Shown here piece by piece: positions 1 through 9,517 of a DNA stretch of 64,000 nt. The translations under genes were made by a program, and so were the position numbers. Every line of letters begins with the position of its first letter. Positions within the stretch are counted from its first letter, which is position 1. Below the pieces are notes generated by a model. That model searched no databases. It worked only from the letters and a program-made list of their open reading frames with translations, and was not told the DNA's origin. Origin of the DNA: Solirubrobacter sp963724195 (GTDB lineage Bacteria > Actinomycetota > Thermoleophilia > Solirubrobacterales > Solirubrobacteraceae); contig CAVRTQ010000031.1 in assembly GCA_963724195.1 (NCBI GenBank), positions 93,483-157,482 of the forward strand, read 5' to 3'.

Positions 1-605
1 ATGTCGACCGCGATGATCCGCCCCGCGCCGGCGATCGCGCCCGTCATCATCGCCGCCAGGCCGACCGGCCCGGCACCGACCACCGCGATCGTGTCGCCCG
101 GCTGCACGCGCCCGTTCTGGACGCCGATCTCGTAGCCCGTCGGCAGGATGTCGGCGAGGAACAGCACCTGCTCGTCTGAGACACCCTCCGGCACGTGGTG
201 CACGGACGTCTCGGCGTACGGCACGCGCGCGAACTCCGCCTGCACGCCGTCGATCAGGTGGCCGAAGATCCAGCCGATCCCGCCCACGGCCTCGCAGTGC
301 GCCGCCATCCCCGCCTTGCACGGTGCGCAGCGCCCGCAGGAGGTGATCGCGGGCACGAGCACCCGGTCGCCCTCCTTCAACGACGACACGGCCGCGCCGG
401 TCTCCACGACGGTCCCGACCGCCTCGTGGCCGAGGATCCGGCCCTCCGTCACCGCGGGCACGTCGCCCTTGAGGATGTGCAGGTCGGTGCCGCAGATCGT
501 CGTCGTGTCGACCTTGACGATCACGTCCGTCGGGTCCTGGATGCCCGGATCGTCGGCGGTGTCCCACGAGCGTTGCCCCGGGCCGCCGAATACCAGCGCC
601 TTCAT
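1..605 (-). CDS. zinc-dependent alcohol dehydrogenase, 5' part
   Basis: The gene runs off the left edge, so only the N-terminal ~201 residues are visible. They begin MKALVFGGPGQ and hold the GroES-like domain of medium-chain zinc dehydrogenases: a catalytic-zinc Cys in TTICGTDLH, the GHEAVGTV motif, and the structural-zinc cysteines of the SCGRCAPCKAG stretch. The Rossmann start VGAGPVGLAA follows near residue 180. Known members oxidise alcohols or polyols with NAD(P). The ATG at 605-603 is preceded by a purine-rich AGGGGGAG about 6 nt upstream. It is divergent from the E1-alpha gene at 682. Family certain, substrate unknown. Confidence 0.9.
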   Translation of the reverse strand, partial: MKALVFGGPGQRSWDTADDPGIQDPTDVIVKVDTTTICGTDLHILKGDVPAVTEGRILGHEAVGTVVETGAAVSSLKEGDRVLVPAITSCGRCAPCKAGMAAHCEAVGGIGWIFGHLIDGVQAEFARVPYAETSVHHVPEGVSDEQVLFLADILPTGYEIGVQNGRVQPGDTIAVVGAGPVGLAAMMTGAIAGAGRIIAVD

Positions 606-681
606 CGTCTCCCCCTTCAGTGGACGTCCGGCATGTCAACACCGCCGCGTTACCGCGCCGCTGCACGGGTAGGGGACCCGC

Positions 682-1647
682 ATGGCGGAAGGGCTCGACG
701 AAGCACGCGAATGGCTGAAGACGATGGTGTTGATCCGGCGCTTCGAGGAACGCGCGGGCCAGATGTACGCGAAGAACAAGGTCGGCGGCTTCCTGCACCT
801 GGCGATCGGTGAGGAGGCGACGATCGTCGGCGCCGTGCGGGCGATGCGCGACGAGGACTACCTGATCAGCACGTACCGCTCGCACGGGCACGCGCTCGCC
901 CGCGGGACCGATCCGAAGCTCGTGATGGCCGAGCTGTTCGGCAAGGCCACCGGTGTGTCCGGGGGCCGGGGCGGTTCCATGCACATGTTCGACGCCGAGA
1001 AGCGCTTCATGGGCGGCTACGGGATCGTCGGCGGCAACCTCCCGCTCGCGGCGGGCATCGCGCTCAGCTCCGACTACCGCGAGACCGAAGAGGTCACGGT
1101 GTGCGTGTTCGGCGACGGCGCGGCCAACCAGGGCACGTTCGGCGAGACGCTCAACATCGCCGCGCTGTGGAACCTGCCGGTGGTGTTCATGGTCACCAAC
1201 AACCGGTTCGGCATGGGGACCGCGCTCGAGCGCCACGCCGCGCAGCCCGACCTGCACAAGCGCGGCGAGGGCTACGGCGTGCCCGGGCTGCGCTGCGACG
1301 GGATGGACGTCGGCGACACCTACGAGGTCCTGAGCGAGGCGATCGAGAAGGTGCGCGCCGACCGCACGCCGATCCTCGTCGAGGCCATGACCTACCGCTT
1401 CGCCGGCCATTCGATGGCCGATCCCGAGGAGTACCGGGAGAAGGACGACGTCAAGGAGTGGCGGGAAAAGCACGACCCGATCGAGACCTTCGCGGCCAAG
1501 CTCGACGACGTCGATCTCGAAGCGCTGGACGAGGAAGCCACGCAGACGATCGACGCGGCCGTCGAGTTCGCGGAGGAGTCCGACTTCCCGTCCGCGGAGT
1601 CGATCTACGACCACGTGTACGTGACCGGAGACCAGGTCCGTGGCTGA
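682..1647 (+). CDS. pdhA: pyruvate dehydrogenase-type E1 component, alpha subunit
   Basis: 321 residues, normal for an E1-alpha. It contains the thiamine-diphosphate motif (GDGAANQGTFGETLN, about residue 141, ending in TNN) and the HSMADPEEYR loop typical of pyruvate-type E1-alpha. With E1-beta it would decarboxylate a 2-oxoacid and pass the acyl group to lipoyl-E2. The downstream E1-beta gene starts inside its last codons (8-nt overlap), so the two are translationally coupled. The matching E2 is probably the gene at 7416, about 5 kb away. Substrate is inferred from motif style only; a branched-chain or mixed substrate is possible. Confidence 0.88.
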   Translation: MAEGLDEAREWLKTMVLIRRFEERAGQMYAKNKVGGFLHLAIGEEATIVGAVRAMRDEDYLISTYRSHGHALARGTDPKLVMAELFGKATGVSGGRGGSMHMFDAEKRFMGGYGIVGGNLPLAAGIALSSDYRETEEVTVCVFGDGAANQGTFGETLNIAALWNLPVVFMVTNNRFGMGTALERHAAQPDLHKRGEGYGVPGLRCDGMDVGDTYEVLSEAIEKVRADRTPILVEAMTYRFAGHSMADPEEYREKDDVKEWREKHDPIETFAAKLDDVDLEALDEEATQTIDAAVEFAEESDFPSAESIYDHVYVTGDQVRG

Positions 1648-2617
1648 GCTGCGCTACCGCGAGGCGCTCAACCAGGCGCTGCACGAGGAGATGACGCGCG
1701 ACGAGCGCGTGTTCATCATCGGCGAGGACATCGGCGTCTTCCAGGGCGCGTTCAAGGTCACGCAGGGCCTGCTGGAGGAGTTCGGGGACAAGCGCGTGCG
1801 GGACACGCCGATCTCCGAGAACACGATCGTGGGCGTCGGCGTGGGCGCCGCGATGACGGGGCTGCGGCCGGTCGTCGAGCTGATGACGGTCAACTTCAGC
1901 CTGCTCGCGATGGACCAGATCGTCAACCACATGGCCGCGATCCCGTACATGTTCAACGGCCAGGTGACGGTGCCGATGGTGGTCCGGATGCCGCAGGGCG
2001 CCGGGCACCAGCTCGGGCCGACGCACAGCCACTGCCTCGAGGCCATCTATCTGCACGTGCCGGGCATGCTGCTCGCCGTGCCCTCCACGCCCGCGGACGC
2101 CAAGGGCCTGCTGAAGGCGGCGATCCGCGACGACAACCCGGTCGTGTTCATCGAGCACGAGTCGCTCTACGGCGCCAAGGGCGAGGTGCCCGAGGGCGAG
2201 GACGAGCTCGTCGAGTTCGGCACGGCCGCGATCCGGCGCGAGGGCACCGACGTGACGATCGTCGGCATCTCGCGGATGGCCATCACGGCGCAGAAGGCGG
2301 CGAAGGAGCTCTCGGAGGAGCACGACGTCTCCGCCGAGGTGATCGACCCGCGCACGCTGCGCCCGCTGGACCTGGACACGATCCTGGAGTCGGTCCGCAA
2401 GACGAACCGCTGCGTGATCGTGGAGGAGGGCTGGCCGCACGGCGGCGTCGGCGCCAACCTCGCGGCGCTCATCCAGGAGCACGCGTTCGACCATCTGGAC
2501 GCCCCGATCCTGCGCGTGACGGGCCTGGATCTGCCGATGCCGTACTCCAAGCCGCTCGAGCAGATCGCGTTCCCGCACGAGCCGCAGATCGTCAAGACCG
2601 TGCTGTCGCTCTTCTAA
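1640..2617 (+). CDS. pdhB: pyruvate dehydrogenase-type E1 component, beta subunit
   Basis: 325 residues, full length. It starts with GTG at 1640 inside the 3' end of the E1-alpha gene. The N-terminal GEDIGVFQGAFKVT stretch and the transketolase pyrimidine domain (about residues 5-180) are followed by the C-terminal transketolase domain with IDPRTLRPLD and VEEGWPHGG motifs. It forms the alpha2beta2 E1 with the preceding product. Its paralogue at 10566 keeps the same architecture but lacks the VEEGWPHGG form, reading IDEANQMCAAG, which suggests different substrates. Confidence 0.9.
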   Translation: MAELRYREALNQALHEEMTRDERVFIIGEDIGVFQGAFKVTQGLLEEFGDKRVRDTPISENTIVGVGVGAAMTGLRPVVELMTVNFSLLAMDQIVNHMAAIPYMFNGQVTVPMVVRMPQGAGHQLGPTHSHCLEAIYLHVPGMLLAVPSTPADAKGLLKAAIRDDNPVVFIEHESLYGAKGEVPEGEDELVEFGTAAIRREGTDVTIVGISRMAITAQKAAKELSEEHDVSAEVIDPRTLRPLDLDTILESVRKTNRCVIVEEGWPHGGVGANLAALIQEHAFDHLDAPILRVTGLDLPMPYSKPLEQIAFPHEPQIVKTVLSLF

Positions 2618-2703
2618 GCGCAACCGCGGTGCCGGAAGTCTTATAACCGCGCGGCGGGGGTCCCGCGTAGAGGACGGCGACCCCAACCTCAGGAGTGCCC
2701 CAC

Positions 2704-4149
2704 ATGAGGACAGCCCTGCTGGGGGCGGCGACCGTCGCCGCCCTCGCGGCCGGCACGCTGGCGACCACCAGCGTGCTCGGCTCCTCGCATCGCGAGGCCC
2801 CGCGCATCATGCTCGACCCGAGCGCTGACAACACGGACCTGTACGCCTTCACCGCGCCCGACGCGCCCGGCAAGCTGACCGTGATCTCCAACTGGGTTCC
2901 GCTGCAGAACCCGGCGGGCGGGCCGTACTTCGGCAAGCTCGATCCCGAAGCGCACTACTACGTCAAGATCGACAACACGGGCGACGGCGTCGAGGACGTC
3001 GCCTACCGCTGGGAGTTCAAGAACGAGTTCCGGATCCCGGGCTCGTTCCTGTACGCGGTCCCGCCGGTCAACAACATCAGCGACAAGAACCTCAACTTCG
3101 TCCAGACCTACAGCCTCTACCGCGAGCGGCTGCGCAACGGCAAGGTCGTGGACGAGGACCGGGTCGCGCACAACGTGCCGGTCGCGCCGGACAACGTCGG
3201 GCCGAAGACGACGCCCGACTACGCGCGGCTGTCCGGCCAGGCCGTGCGCGGGTTGCCCGGCGGCGGGAAGACGTTCGTCGGCCCGGCCGACGACGCGTTC
3301 TTCGTCGACCTCGGCTCGATCTTCGACGGCATCAACATCGACAAGCCGGGCCGCCCCGCGATCGGGCTCGGCAACCAGGGCGGCGGCAACGACGACGTCT
3401 CCGGCTTCAACGTCCATTCGTTCGCGCTGCAGATCCCGCAGTCCGAAGTCACGCGCGACCGGCGGATGGTGTCCGGTCCGACCGCCGCCAACGCGGTGGT
3501 CGGCATCTGGACGACCACCGAGCGCAAGGCCGTCAAGGTCAAGCGCGGGAAGGCCAAGGAGCACTGGGTGCAGGTCAGCCGCCTCGGCAACCCGCTCATC
3601 AACGAGGTCATCGTGCCGATCGGGGCGAAGGATCTCTACAACGCGACGTCGCCCAAGGACGACCTGAAGAACTTCGGCGCGGGCGCGCTCGCTCCGGAGC
3701 CGGCGCGGATCCTCAACGCCCTCTTCAACCTGGGCATCAAGGAGACGGGTCGCACGGACATCGTGCAGGCGCTGCTGACCGGCGTGCCCGGCCTCACGCA
3801 GATCGCGAAGGACGCGGTCCCGGCCGACACGCTGAAGTTCAACCTCGGCGTGCCGCCGGCCGCCAACCCGAACCGCTTCGGCGTGCTCGCCAATGACATC
3901 GCCGGGTTCCCGAACGGCCGCCGGCTGGCCGACGATGTCGTCGACATCGAGTTGCGCGTGATCGCCGGCGCGCTGCTCAAGCCCGAGCAGGGCGGCAAGC
4001 AGATCCCGCTCGGTGACGGCGTCGACGTCAACGAGAAGCCGTTCCGCACGACGTTCCCGTACGTCGCGCTGCCCGACAGCGGGTTCGCGGCGAAGTTCGG
4101 GCGCATCGAGCCCGCCCACGCCCCCGTCCCGCAGCCGCCGGTCGGCTGA
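2704..4149 (+). CDS. secreted DUF4331 family protein
   Basis: About 481 residues. The chosen ATG (2704) has AGGAG at 2691-2695 and opens a clean signal peptide (TALLGAATVAALAAGTLATT). A GTG 9 nt upstream is in frame but would break the Shine-Dalgarno spacing. The mature part begins SSHREAPRIMLDPSADNTDLYAF, the hallmark start of DUF4331, and continues over the full family length. Biochemical function of DUF4331 is not established. It overlaps the TPR gene at 4149 by one base (TGATG), and this pairing suggests a shared envelope role. A TATAAC at 2642-2647 could be its -10 box. Confidence 0.88.
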   Translation: MRTALLGAATVAALAAGTLATTSVLGSSHREAPRIMLDPSADNTDLYAFTAPDAPGKLTVISNWVPLQNPAGGPYFGKLDPEAHYYVKIDNTGDGVEDVAYRWEFKNEFRIPGSFLYAVPPVNNISDKNLNFVQTYSLYRERLRNGKVVDEDRVAHNVPVAPDNVGPKTTPDYARLSGQAVRGLPGGGKTFVGPADDAFFVDLGSIFDGINIDKPGRPAIGLGNQGGGNDDVSGFNVHSFALQIPQSEVTRDRRMVSGPTAANAVVGIWTTTERKAVKVKRGKAKEHWVQVSRLGNPLINEVIVPIGAKDLYNATSPKDDLKNFGAGALAPEPARILNALFNLGIKETGRTDIVQALLTGVPGLTQIAKDAVPADTLKFNLGVPPAANPNRFGVLANDIAGFPNGRRLADDVVDIELRVIAGALLKPEQGGKQIPLGDGVDVNEKPFRTTFPYVALPDSGFAAKFGRIEPAHAPVPQPPVG

Positions 4150-5335
4150 TGCGGCGCGCGCTCGTTGTGGTGGCGGCCTTCGCGGTCGCGGTGGCGGTGT
4201 TCGCCCGGGGCTCTGATCCGGCGGTGCCGGTCGAGCGGCCCGTGCTCACCGGCACGACCACCGACATCCCCGGACTGCAGCGCGCAGTCCGGGGCGGCCG
4301 CAGCGACCTCCGGCCCGCGCTGGCGGAGGCCTACCTGCAACGAGCGCGCGAGACGGCTGACCCGTCGTACTACGCGAAGGCCGAAACGGTTCTCGGCACG
4401 CCGAGGACCGAGGAGGCCTTCGCGACGGCGGGGGAGCTCGCGCTCGCCCGCCACGACTTCACGCGCGCCCTGACGTGGGGCGCGCGAGCGGGGACGATCG
4501 GCGCGCCGATCCGCGTCGACGCGCTCGTGGAGCTCGGCCGGCTGGATGAGGCCGAGCGCGAGCTGCAGGCGATGATCGACCGCCGCCCGAACCTGGCCGG
4601 TTACGCGCGGGTGTCGTACGTGCGTGAGCTGCGCGGGGACCTGCCGGGCGCGGTCGAGGCGATGCGCCTGGCGGTGGCCGCGGGCGGCCCGGCGGCGGAG
4701 AACGTCGCCTCCGTGAGCGCGCTGCTCGGCGAGCTGGAGCGGCGCCGTGGCCGGCGCGGGGCGGCGAGACGCGCCTTCGCGCAGGCGCTCGCGCTTGTGC
4801 CCGACCACCCCAGTTCAGAGTTGGGACTCGCACGCCTGGATCACGACACGGAACGCTTGGAGCGGCTCGTCGAGCGGCTTCCCCTCCCCGAGTACGTCAT
4901 CGCCCTCGGCGAGGCCGCAGCTGGCGGCCGGAAAACCGGCGCAACGCACCTTCGCGCTCGTGAGCGCACAGCGTCGGCTGCTCGACGCGGCGGGCGTGGA
5001 CACGGACGTCGAGCTCGCCGTGTTCGAGGCCGACCACGGCGACCCGGACACGGCGGTCGAGCTGGCCCGCGGCGGCTACGCAAGCCGCCCCGAGCGCACG
5101 GGCCGCGGACGCGCTCGGATGGGCGCTGACCCGTGCCGGCAAGCCGAAGGAAGGCCTCCGCTACGCCCGCATCGCCCTCCGTGACGGCGCGGTCGATCCG
5201 CTCTGGCTCGCCCATGCCGGACTGGCCGAGGAGGCGGCGGGGAAGGACGGACGTCGGCAACTCGAGCGCGCACTGGAGCACGGCCTCGACGGCTGGCCCT
5301 GGCAGGCCCAGCGGGTTCGTCGTGCGCTGCGGTGA
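4149..5335 (+). CDS. TPR-like repeat protein with N-terminal membrane anchor (frame-disrupted)
   Basis: It starts MRRALVVVAAFAVAVAVFA, a signal or anchor helix, then alpha-helical repeats of TPR type (for example VDALVELGRLDEAERELQAM and ALGWALTRAGKPKEGLRYAR). The reading frame breaks twice, near 4915 and near 5080. Ala/Leu-rich TPR sequence resumes in another frame each time and ends at TGA 5333-5335. Joined, the protein is about 395 residues. The start codon overlaps the stop of the DUF4331 gene, so the two are co-translated. Precise function unknown. The breaks are more likely sequence errors than decay, because both downstream segments keep the repeat pattern. Confidence 0.72.
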
Positions 5336-5371
5336 TCCAAACCGCCTTCAGCGGCGCTATGGGACGGCAAC

Positions 5372-5764
5372 ATGACCGCCGCCGCCCTGCTCAACACCGT
5401 CCGCGCGCACGGCCTGCGCGTCTCCAGCGCACGCCGCAACGTGCTCGATGCGCTCCTGAACGCGGACCAACCGCTGACCGCCGAGGAGATCGCCGCCGGC
5501 GCCGATATCGCCTCGACCTACCGCAACCTCGACGCCCTCGAGACGATCGGGATCGTGCGCCACGTCCATCTCGGCCACGGGCCCGGCCGCTACGCCCTCG
5601 CGATGCGCAGCGGCGCGTGGGCGACCTGCGAGACCTGCGGCCGCTCGACGGCCCTCGAACCGGACGCGCTGGGCCGGATCCGAACGGCCGTGAAGGAGGC
5701 GTCGGGGTTCGACGCGAGCTTCGGTCACTTCCCGATCGTCGGCCGTTGCCCTGAGTGCATCTAA
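5372..5764 (+). CDS. Fur family metal-responsive transcriptional regulator
   Basis: 130 residues, the usual Fur length. An N-terminal winged helix (RVSSARRNVLDALLNADQPL, then the recognition helix ending STYRNLDALETIGIVRHV) is followed by a dimerisation domain with two zinc CxxC pairs, CETC near residue 88 and CPEC at the C-terminus. Fur, Zur, Mur and PerR cannot be separated from this sequence alone. It lies directly after the DUF4331/TPR pair and may control them. No palindromic Fur/Zur box could be picked out confidently in the short upstream gap. Confidence 0.88.
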   Translation: MTAAALLNTVRAHGLRVSSARRNVLDALLNADQPLTAEEIAAGADIASTYRNLDALETIGIVRHVHLGHGPGRYALAMRSGAWATCETCGRSTALEPDALGRIRTAVKEASGFDASFGHFPIVGRCPECI

Positions 5765-5777
5765 TCTTTGGGGCGCG

Positions 5778-7404
5778 TTGAGCGGCCCAGGCGATCGCGG
5801 ACTCCGGGACGCGGCCCGGCACCTTGGTGCCGTCCTGCCGCATGGCGGATCCTTGCCCGAAGCGGAATGGCAGTCCCGCCAGCGGGCGCTGCGCTGGCTG
5901 CTGTGGGCGCACGTCGTCGCGATCCCGATCATCACGCTGCTGTTCGACCAGGGTCTCGACCAGGCCGCGCTGGACCTGTTCACGCCGACCTTCTTCGCGA
6001 TCATCGCGCAGCTCCGGCGCGGCAGCCGGCGTGTGCAATCGCTGGTCGTGACGGTGGGCCTGCTCTCGTGCAGCGCCCTGATCGTCCACATCACGGGCGG
6101 GCTGACGCAGGCGTACTTCCACTTCTTCGTGATGGTCGCGGCGCTGTCGCTGTACGAGGACTGGCTGCCGTTCGCGACCGCCGTGGTGTACGTGCTGATC
6201 CAGCAGGCCGTGACCGCCGAGGTCGTCGACTACGACGAGGCGAACTCGCCCTGGCGCTGGGGGCTCGTGCACGCCGCGTTCATCGGCGCGCTGTCGCTGG
6301 TGTGCCTGGCGACCTGGCGCGCTTCGGCGCGTGACCGCGAGGCGTTCCGGTCACTCGTCCAGTCGCTGGAGGAGGGCGTGGTGATGATCGACCGCAACGG
6401 GCAGATGATCACCGCGAACCCCAGCGCGACACGGATCCTCGGCATGGACCCCGGGGAGGTGCTCGCCGGGTACGGCCACGCCGAGTGGTCGTTCATCGAC
6501 GCCGAAGGCCAGCCGCTGCCGACGCGCGAGACGCCCGCTGTTCATCACCGCGACGACCGGCGCACCGCAGGTGTCCGTCGTGGCCGGGCTGCGGCGGCGA
6601 CGCGGAGAGACGCGCTGGCTCGCGGTCTCCACGCACGCCGTGGAGACCGACCGCGACCCGCCGTACACGATCGTCGTCTCGTTCACGGACGTGACGGAGG
6701 AGCGTGAGGCCGCCGAGGCGCTCGAGCGCTCCAACACCGAGCTCTCCCAGTTCGCCTACATCGCCTCGCACGACCTGTCCGAGCCGCTGCGGATGGTGTC
6801 GAGCTACCTCGGGCTGCTGCGCCGCCGCTACCGCGGCCGGCTGGACCGGGACGCGGACGAGTTCATCGAGTACGCCGTCGACGGCGCCGCACGCATGCGA
6901 ACGCTGATCGAGGGCCTGCTCGAGTACTCGCGGGCGGGCAGCGGGGAGGAGCCGGCCGAGCCGGTGGAGCTCGCGGGCGTCACCGCCGACGTCCTGCGCT
7001 CGCTCGCCGCCGCGATGGTCGAGGCGGGGGCGGAGATCGAGATCAGCGACCTGCCGGTGGTGATGGGCAACCGCGCGCAGCTCGAGCGGCTGCTGCAGAA
7101 CCTCGTCGCGAACGCGCTCAAGTTCCACGGCAACGGTCGCGCCCAGGTGTGGGTGCGGGCCGAGGGCGAGGCACTCGGCATGGCGCAGATCGCGGTCGCC
7201 GACAGCGGCATCGGCATCGCCCCCGAGGACCGTGAGAACGTGTTCGAGATGTTCCAGCGCCTGCACGAGCGCGAGGCGTACGAGGGCACGGGCATCGGCC
7301 TCGCCGTCTGCCGCAAGATCGTCGAGCGCCACGGCGGGCGGATCTGGGTCGACGGGCGCGAGGGCGGCGGCAGCGTGTTTCGGTTCACCCTCCCGTCCGG
7401 GTAA
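5778..7404 (+). CDS. membrane PAS sensor histidine kinase (one frame break)
   Basis: TTG start at 5778, with TAATCT at 5762-5767 as a possible -10. Residues ~35-190 form several membrane helices (WAHVVAIPIITLLF, LIVHITGGLTQAYFHFF). A PAS domain follows (EEGVVMIDRNGQMITANPSA), then HisKA with phospho-acceptor His in ASHDLSEPLRMVSSYL, and a HATPase with N box (NLVANALKFHG), ADSGIGIAPED and GTGIGLAVCRKIVERHGG. The frame shifts once near 6538, inside the PAS domain; the other half continues in the next frame to TAA 7402-7404. Intact length would be about 540 residues. No adjacent response regulator is present, so its partner lies elsewhere. Confidence 0.85.
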
Positions 7405-7415
7405 TACTGCTGCGC

Positions 7416-8786
7416 ATGTCAGACGTCGCCATGCCCCGCCTGTCGGACTCGATGGAAGAGGGCACGATCCTCAAGTGGCTCAAGTCCGACGGAGACGAGG
7501 TCTCCAAGGGCGAAGAGCTGGTCGAGATCGAGACGGACAAGGCCAACATGACCTACGAGGCCGACGAGTCCGGCACGCTGGAGATCGTCGCTCAAGAGGG
7601 CGACACGCTGCCCGTGGGCGAGACGATCTGCAAGATCGGCGAGGGCGGCGGCGGGTCCTCGGACGACGACGAAGACGAGGACGAAGAAGAAGCGCCCGAG
7701 GCCGACGAGGAAGAAGAGGCCGAGGACCAGGGCGACGAGGGCGCGGCGGACGAGGCCGCCGACGAAGCGGACGAGCCCGAGCGACGAGGACGAAGCGGAC
7801 GACGACGAGCGGACGACGACGAGCCGACGAAGACGACGAGGAGCCGAGCGACGAAGAGGACGAGGAGCCTGAATCCGGCGAGGACCGGAGGACGAGCCCG
7901 AGCCCGAACCGGAGCCCGGAGCGAGGACGAAGGCGAGCGCGTCAAGGCCTCCCCGATCGCGCGCCGGATCGCCGAGGAGAAGGGCGTCGACCTCTCCACC
8001 ATCGAGGGCAGCGGCCCCGGCGGGCGGATCGTCAAGGCCGACCTCGAGGACAAGCAGGAAGAAGCGCCGAAGAAGCAGCGCTCAGCCGACCAGGGCCGCG
8101 GCGAGATCGAGGAAGTCGAGCTCTCCCGCCTGCAGCGCACGGTCGCGCGGCGGATGGCGGAGTCCAAGGCCACCGCGCCGGACTTCGTGATGACGCTCGA
8201 GGTCGACATGGACGAGGCCGTGAGCCTCCGCCAGCAGCTCAAGGCCGTGGCCGGCGACGCGCCGGCGCCGTCCTTCAACGACTTCGTGATCAAGGCCTCG
8301 GCGCTCGCGCTCAAGGACTTCCCGCGCGCGAACGGCGCCTACCGCGACGGGCAGTTCGAGCTCTACTCGCGCGTGAACGTCGGCGTCGCGGTGGCCGGGC
8401 AGGACGCGCTCGTCGTGCCGACCGTGTTCGACGCCGACAAGAAGAGCCTCGGCCAGATCGCCGAAGAGGCGCGCCGGGTCGCCGAGCGCGTGCGCGAAGG
8501 CAAGATCACGCCGCCCGAGCTCTCCGCCGGCACGTTCACGATCTCGAACCTCGGGATGTACGGCATCAAGCGCTTCGTGGCCGTGATCAACCCGCCGCAG
8601 GCCGCGATCCTGGCCGTCGGCGAGCTCACGCCGCGGCCCGTGGTGCGCGACGGCGAGGTCGTCGTCCGCAACATCATGGAGCTCACGCTCACCTGCGACC
8701 ACCGGATCCTCTACGGCGCGGAGGCCGCGGAGTTCCTCGGCCGCATCCGCGAGTACCTCGAGCAGCCGCTCAAGCTCGTCCTCTGA
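7416..8786 (+). CDS. dihydrolipoamide acyltransferase (E2), first set
   Basis: 456 residues. It has one N-terminal lipoyl domain (lipoyl Lys in ETDKANM, about residue 49), a long low-complexity linker (~80-175), a peripheral-subunit-binding domain (ASPIARRIAEEKGVDLS) and a catalytic domain ending with the acyltransferase HxxxD-type site (LTCDHRILYGAEA). It moves acyl groups from E1 to CoA. The linker is odd: acidic at first, then Arg-rich in the open frame, while DNA of 7780-7925 reads as acidic in other frames. This suggests several compensating indels. It probably pairs with the E1 genes at 682 and 1640. Confidence 0.87.
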   Translation: MSDVAMPRLSDSMEEGTILKWLKSDGDEVSKGEELVEIETDKANMTYEADESGTLEIVAQEGDTLPVGETICKIGEGGGGSSDDDEDEDEEEAPEADEEEEAEDQGDEGAADEAADEADEPERRGRSGRRRADDDEPTKTTRSRATKRTRSLNPARTGGRARARTGARSEDEGERVKASPIARRIAEEKGVDLSTIEGSGPGGRIVKADLEDKQEEAPKKQRSADQGRGEIEEVELSRLQRTVARRMAESKATAPDFVMTLEVDMDEAVSLRQQLKAVAGDAPAPSFNDFVIKASALALKDFPRANGAYRDGQFELYSRVNVGVAVAGQDALVVPTVFDADKKSLGQIAEEARRVAERVREGKITPPELSAGTFTISNLGMYGIKRFVAVINPPQAAILAVGELTPRPVVRDGEVVVRNIMELTLTCDHRILYGAEAAEFLGRIREYLEQPLKLVL

Positions 8787-8790
8787 AGCT

Positions 8791-8809
8791 AAAGGTGCCA
8801 GGCACCTTT
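8791..8809. repeat. perfect palindrome AAAGGTGCC-A-GGCACCTTT, terminator/REP-like
   Basis: A 9-bp inverted repeat around one central base lies 4 nt after the E2 stop. It overlaps the stop of the convergent gene at 8808. As RNA it gives a tight stem flanked by A and T runs on both sides, so it can terminate both genes. A near copy lies at 47719-47736. Confidence 0.7.
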
Positions 8810-9377
8810 AACTTCGGTTCGGCAGGCGTTCGGTGTCCCGGATCAGTCCCGGCGGGGACTGGTCCGTGTTGACGAACAGGCAGATCGGGAGCCGCTCGGC
8901 GGCGATGTAGGCGCAGGCGCGGTAGCGGTCGGGCTCGAGCTCGCGCGTGTCCACGACGGTGATGGGCGCGAACGCGGGCTCTTCGCGGGCCAGCCAGTCG
9001 CGCACGGCGGCCTCTCCCGCCGCGCGGGCGTGCTGCTGGTCCACGCGCGGGCCGCGGTGCAGCAACCCGCCCGCGAGGAGCGCCAGGAAGATCGTCACGA
9101 GCAGCGCGGTGCCCGCGTAGTCGCGGGCGATCAGGAACGGGAGGTCCGGGCGGCGGCGACGCAGCGCCATCCCGAGAAACGGCGCCACGACGGCCACGGC
9201 GAGCAGGTTGAAGAAGCCGACGATCAGCACCGCGCCGACCGCGTCGCCGCCTTCACCCTGGAACGGGAGCCACGCCACGAGCAGCGCGTCGAGCACCGTC
9301 AGCAGGGCGAAGGTCGGCCACTGCCAGGCCCCGCGCAACCGCCATCGCAGGCGTCGCCACCGTACGGACTCGACCAT
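8808..9377 (-). CDS. hypothetical membrane protein
   Basis: About 189 residues from ATG 9377. It has a basic N-terminus (VESVRWRRLRWRLRG) and three hydrophobic helices: TFALLTVLDALLVAWLPF, AVLIVGFFNLLAVAVVAPF and ALLVTIFLALLAGGLLH. A soluble, probably extracytoplasmic C-terminal ~85 residues contains one Cys pair region (RACAYIA, LPICLFVN). No family recognised. A longer in-frame start exists near 9512, but that stretch is Ser/Pro-rich and overlaps the upstream region of the divergent E1-alpha gene, so the shorter start is preferred. Confidence 0.6.
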   Translation of the reverse strand: MVESVRWRRLRWRLRGAWQWPTFALLTVLDALLVAWLPFQGEGGDAVGAVLIVGFFNLLAVAVVAPFLGMALRRRRPDLPFLIARDYAGTALLVTIFLALLAGGLLHRGPRVDQQHARAAGEAAVRDWLAREEPAFAPITVVDTRELEPDRYRACAYIAAERLPICLFVNTDQSPPGLIRDTERLPNRS

Positions 9378-9517
9378 CGTCGTCGTCAACGATAACCCGC
9401 CATGCCGTACGCTCAACGGTGACCGGACAGCGGCGGAGATCCCGTCCGTCCGGACCGGCGCAGGCCCCGGCGATCCTGGGGAGGGCGCATAGAACCCGCG
9501 AAGGAGAGACACGCCAC

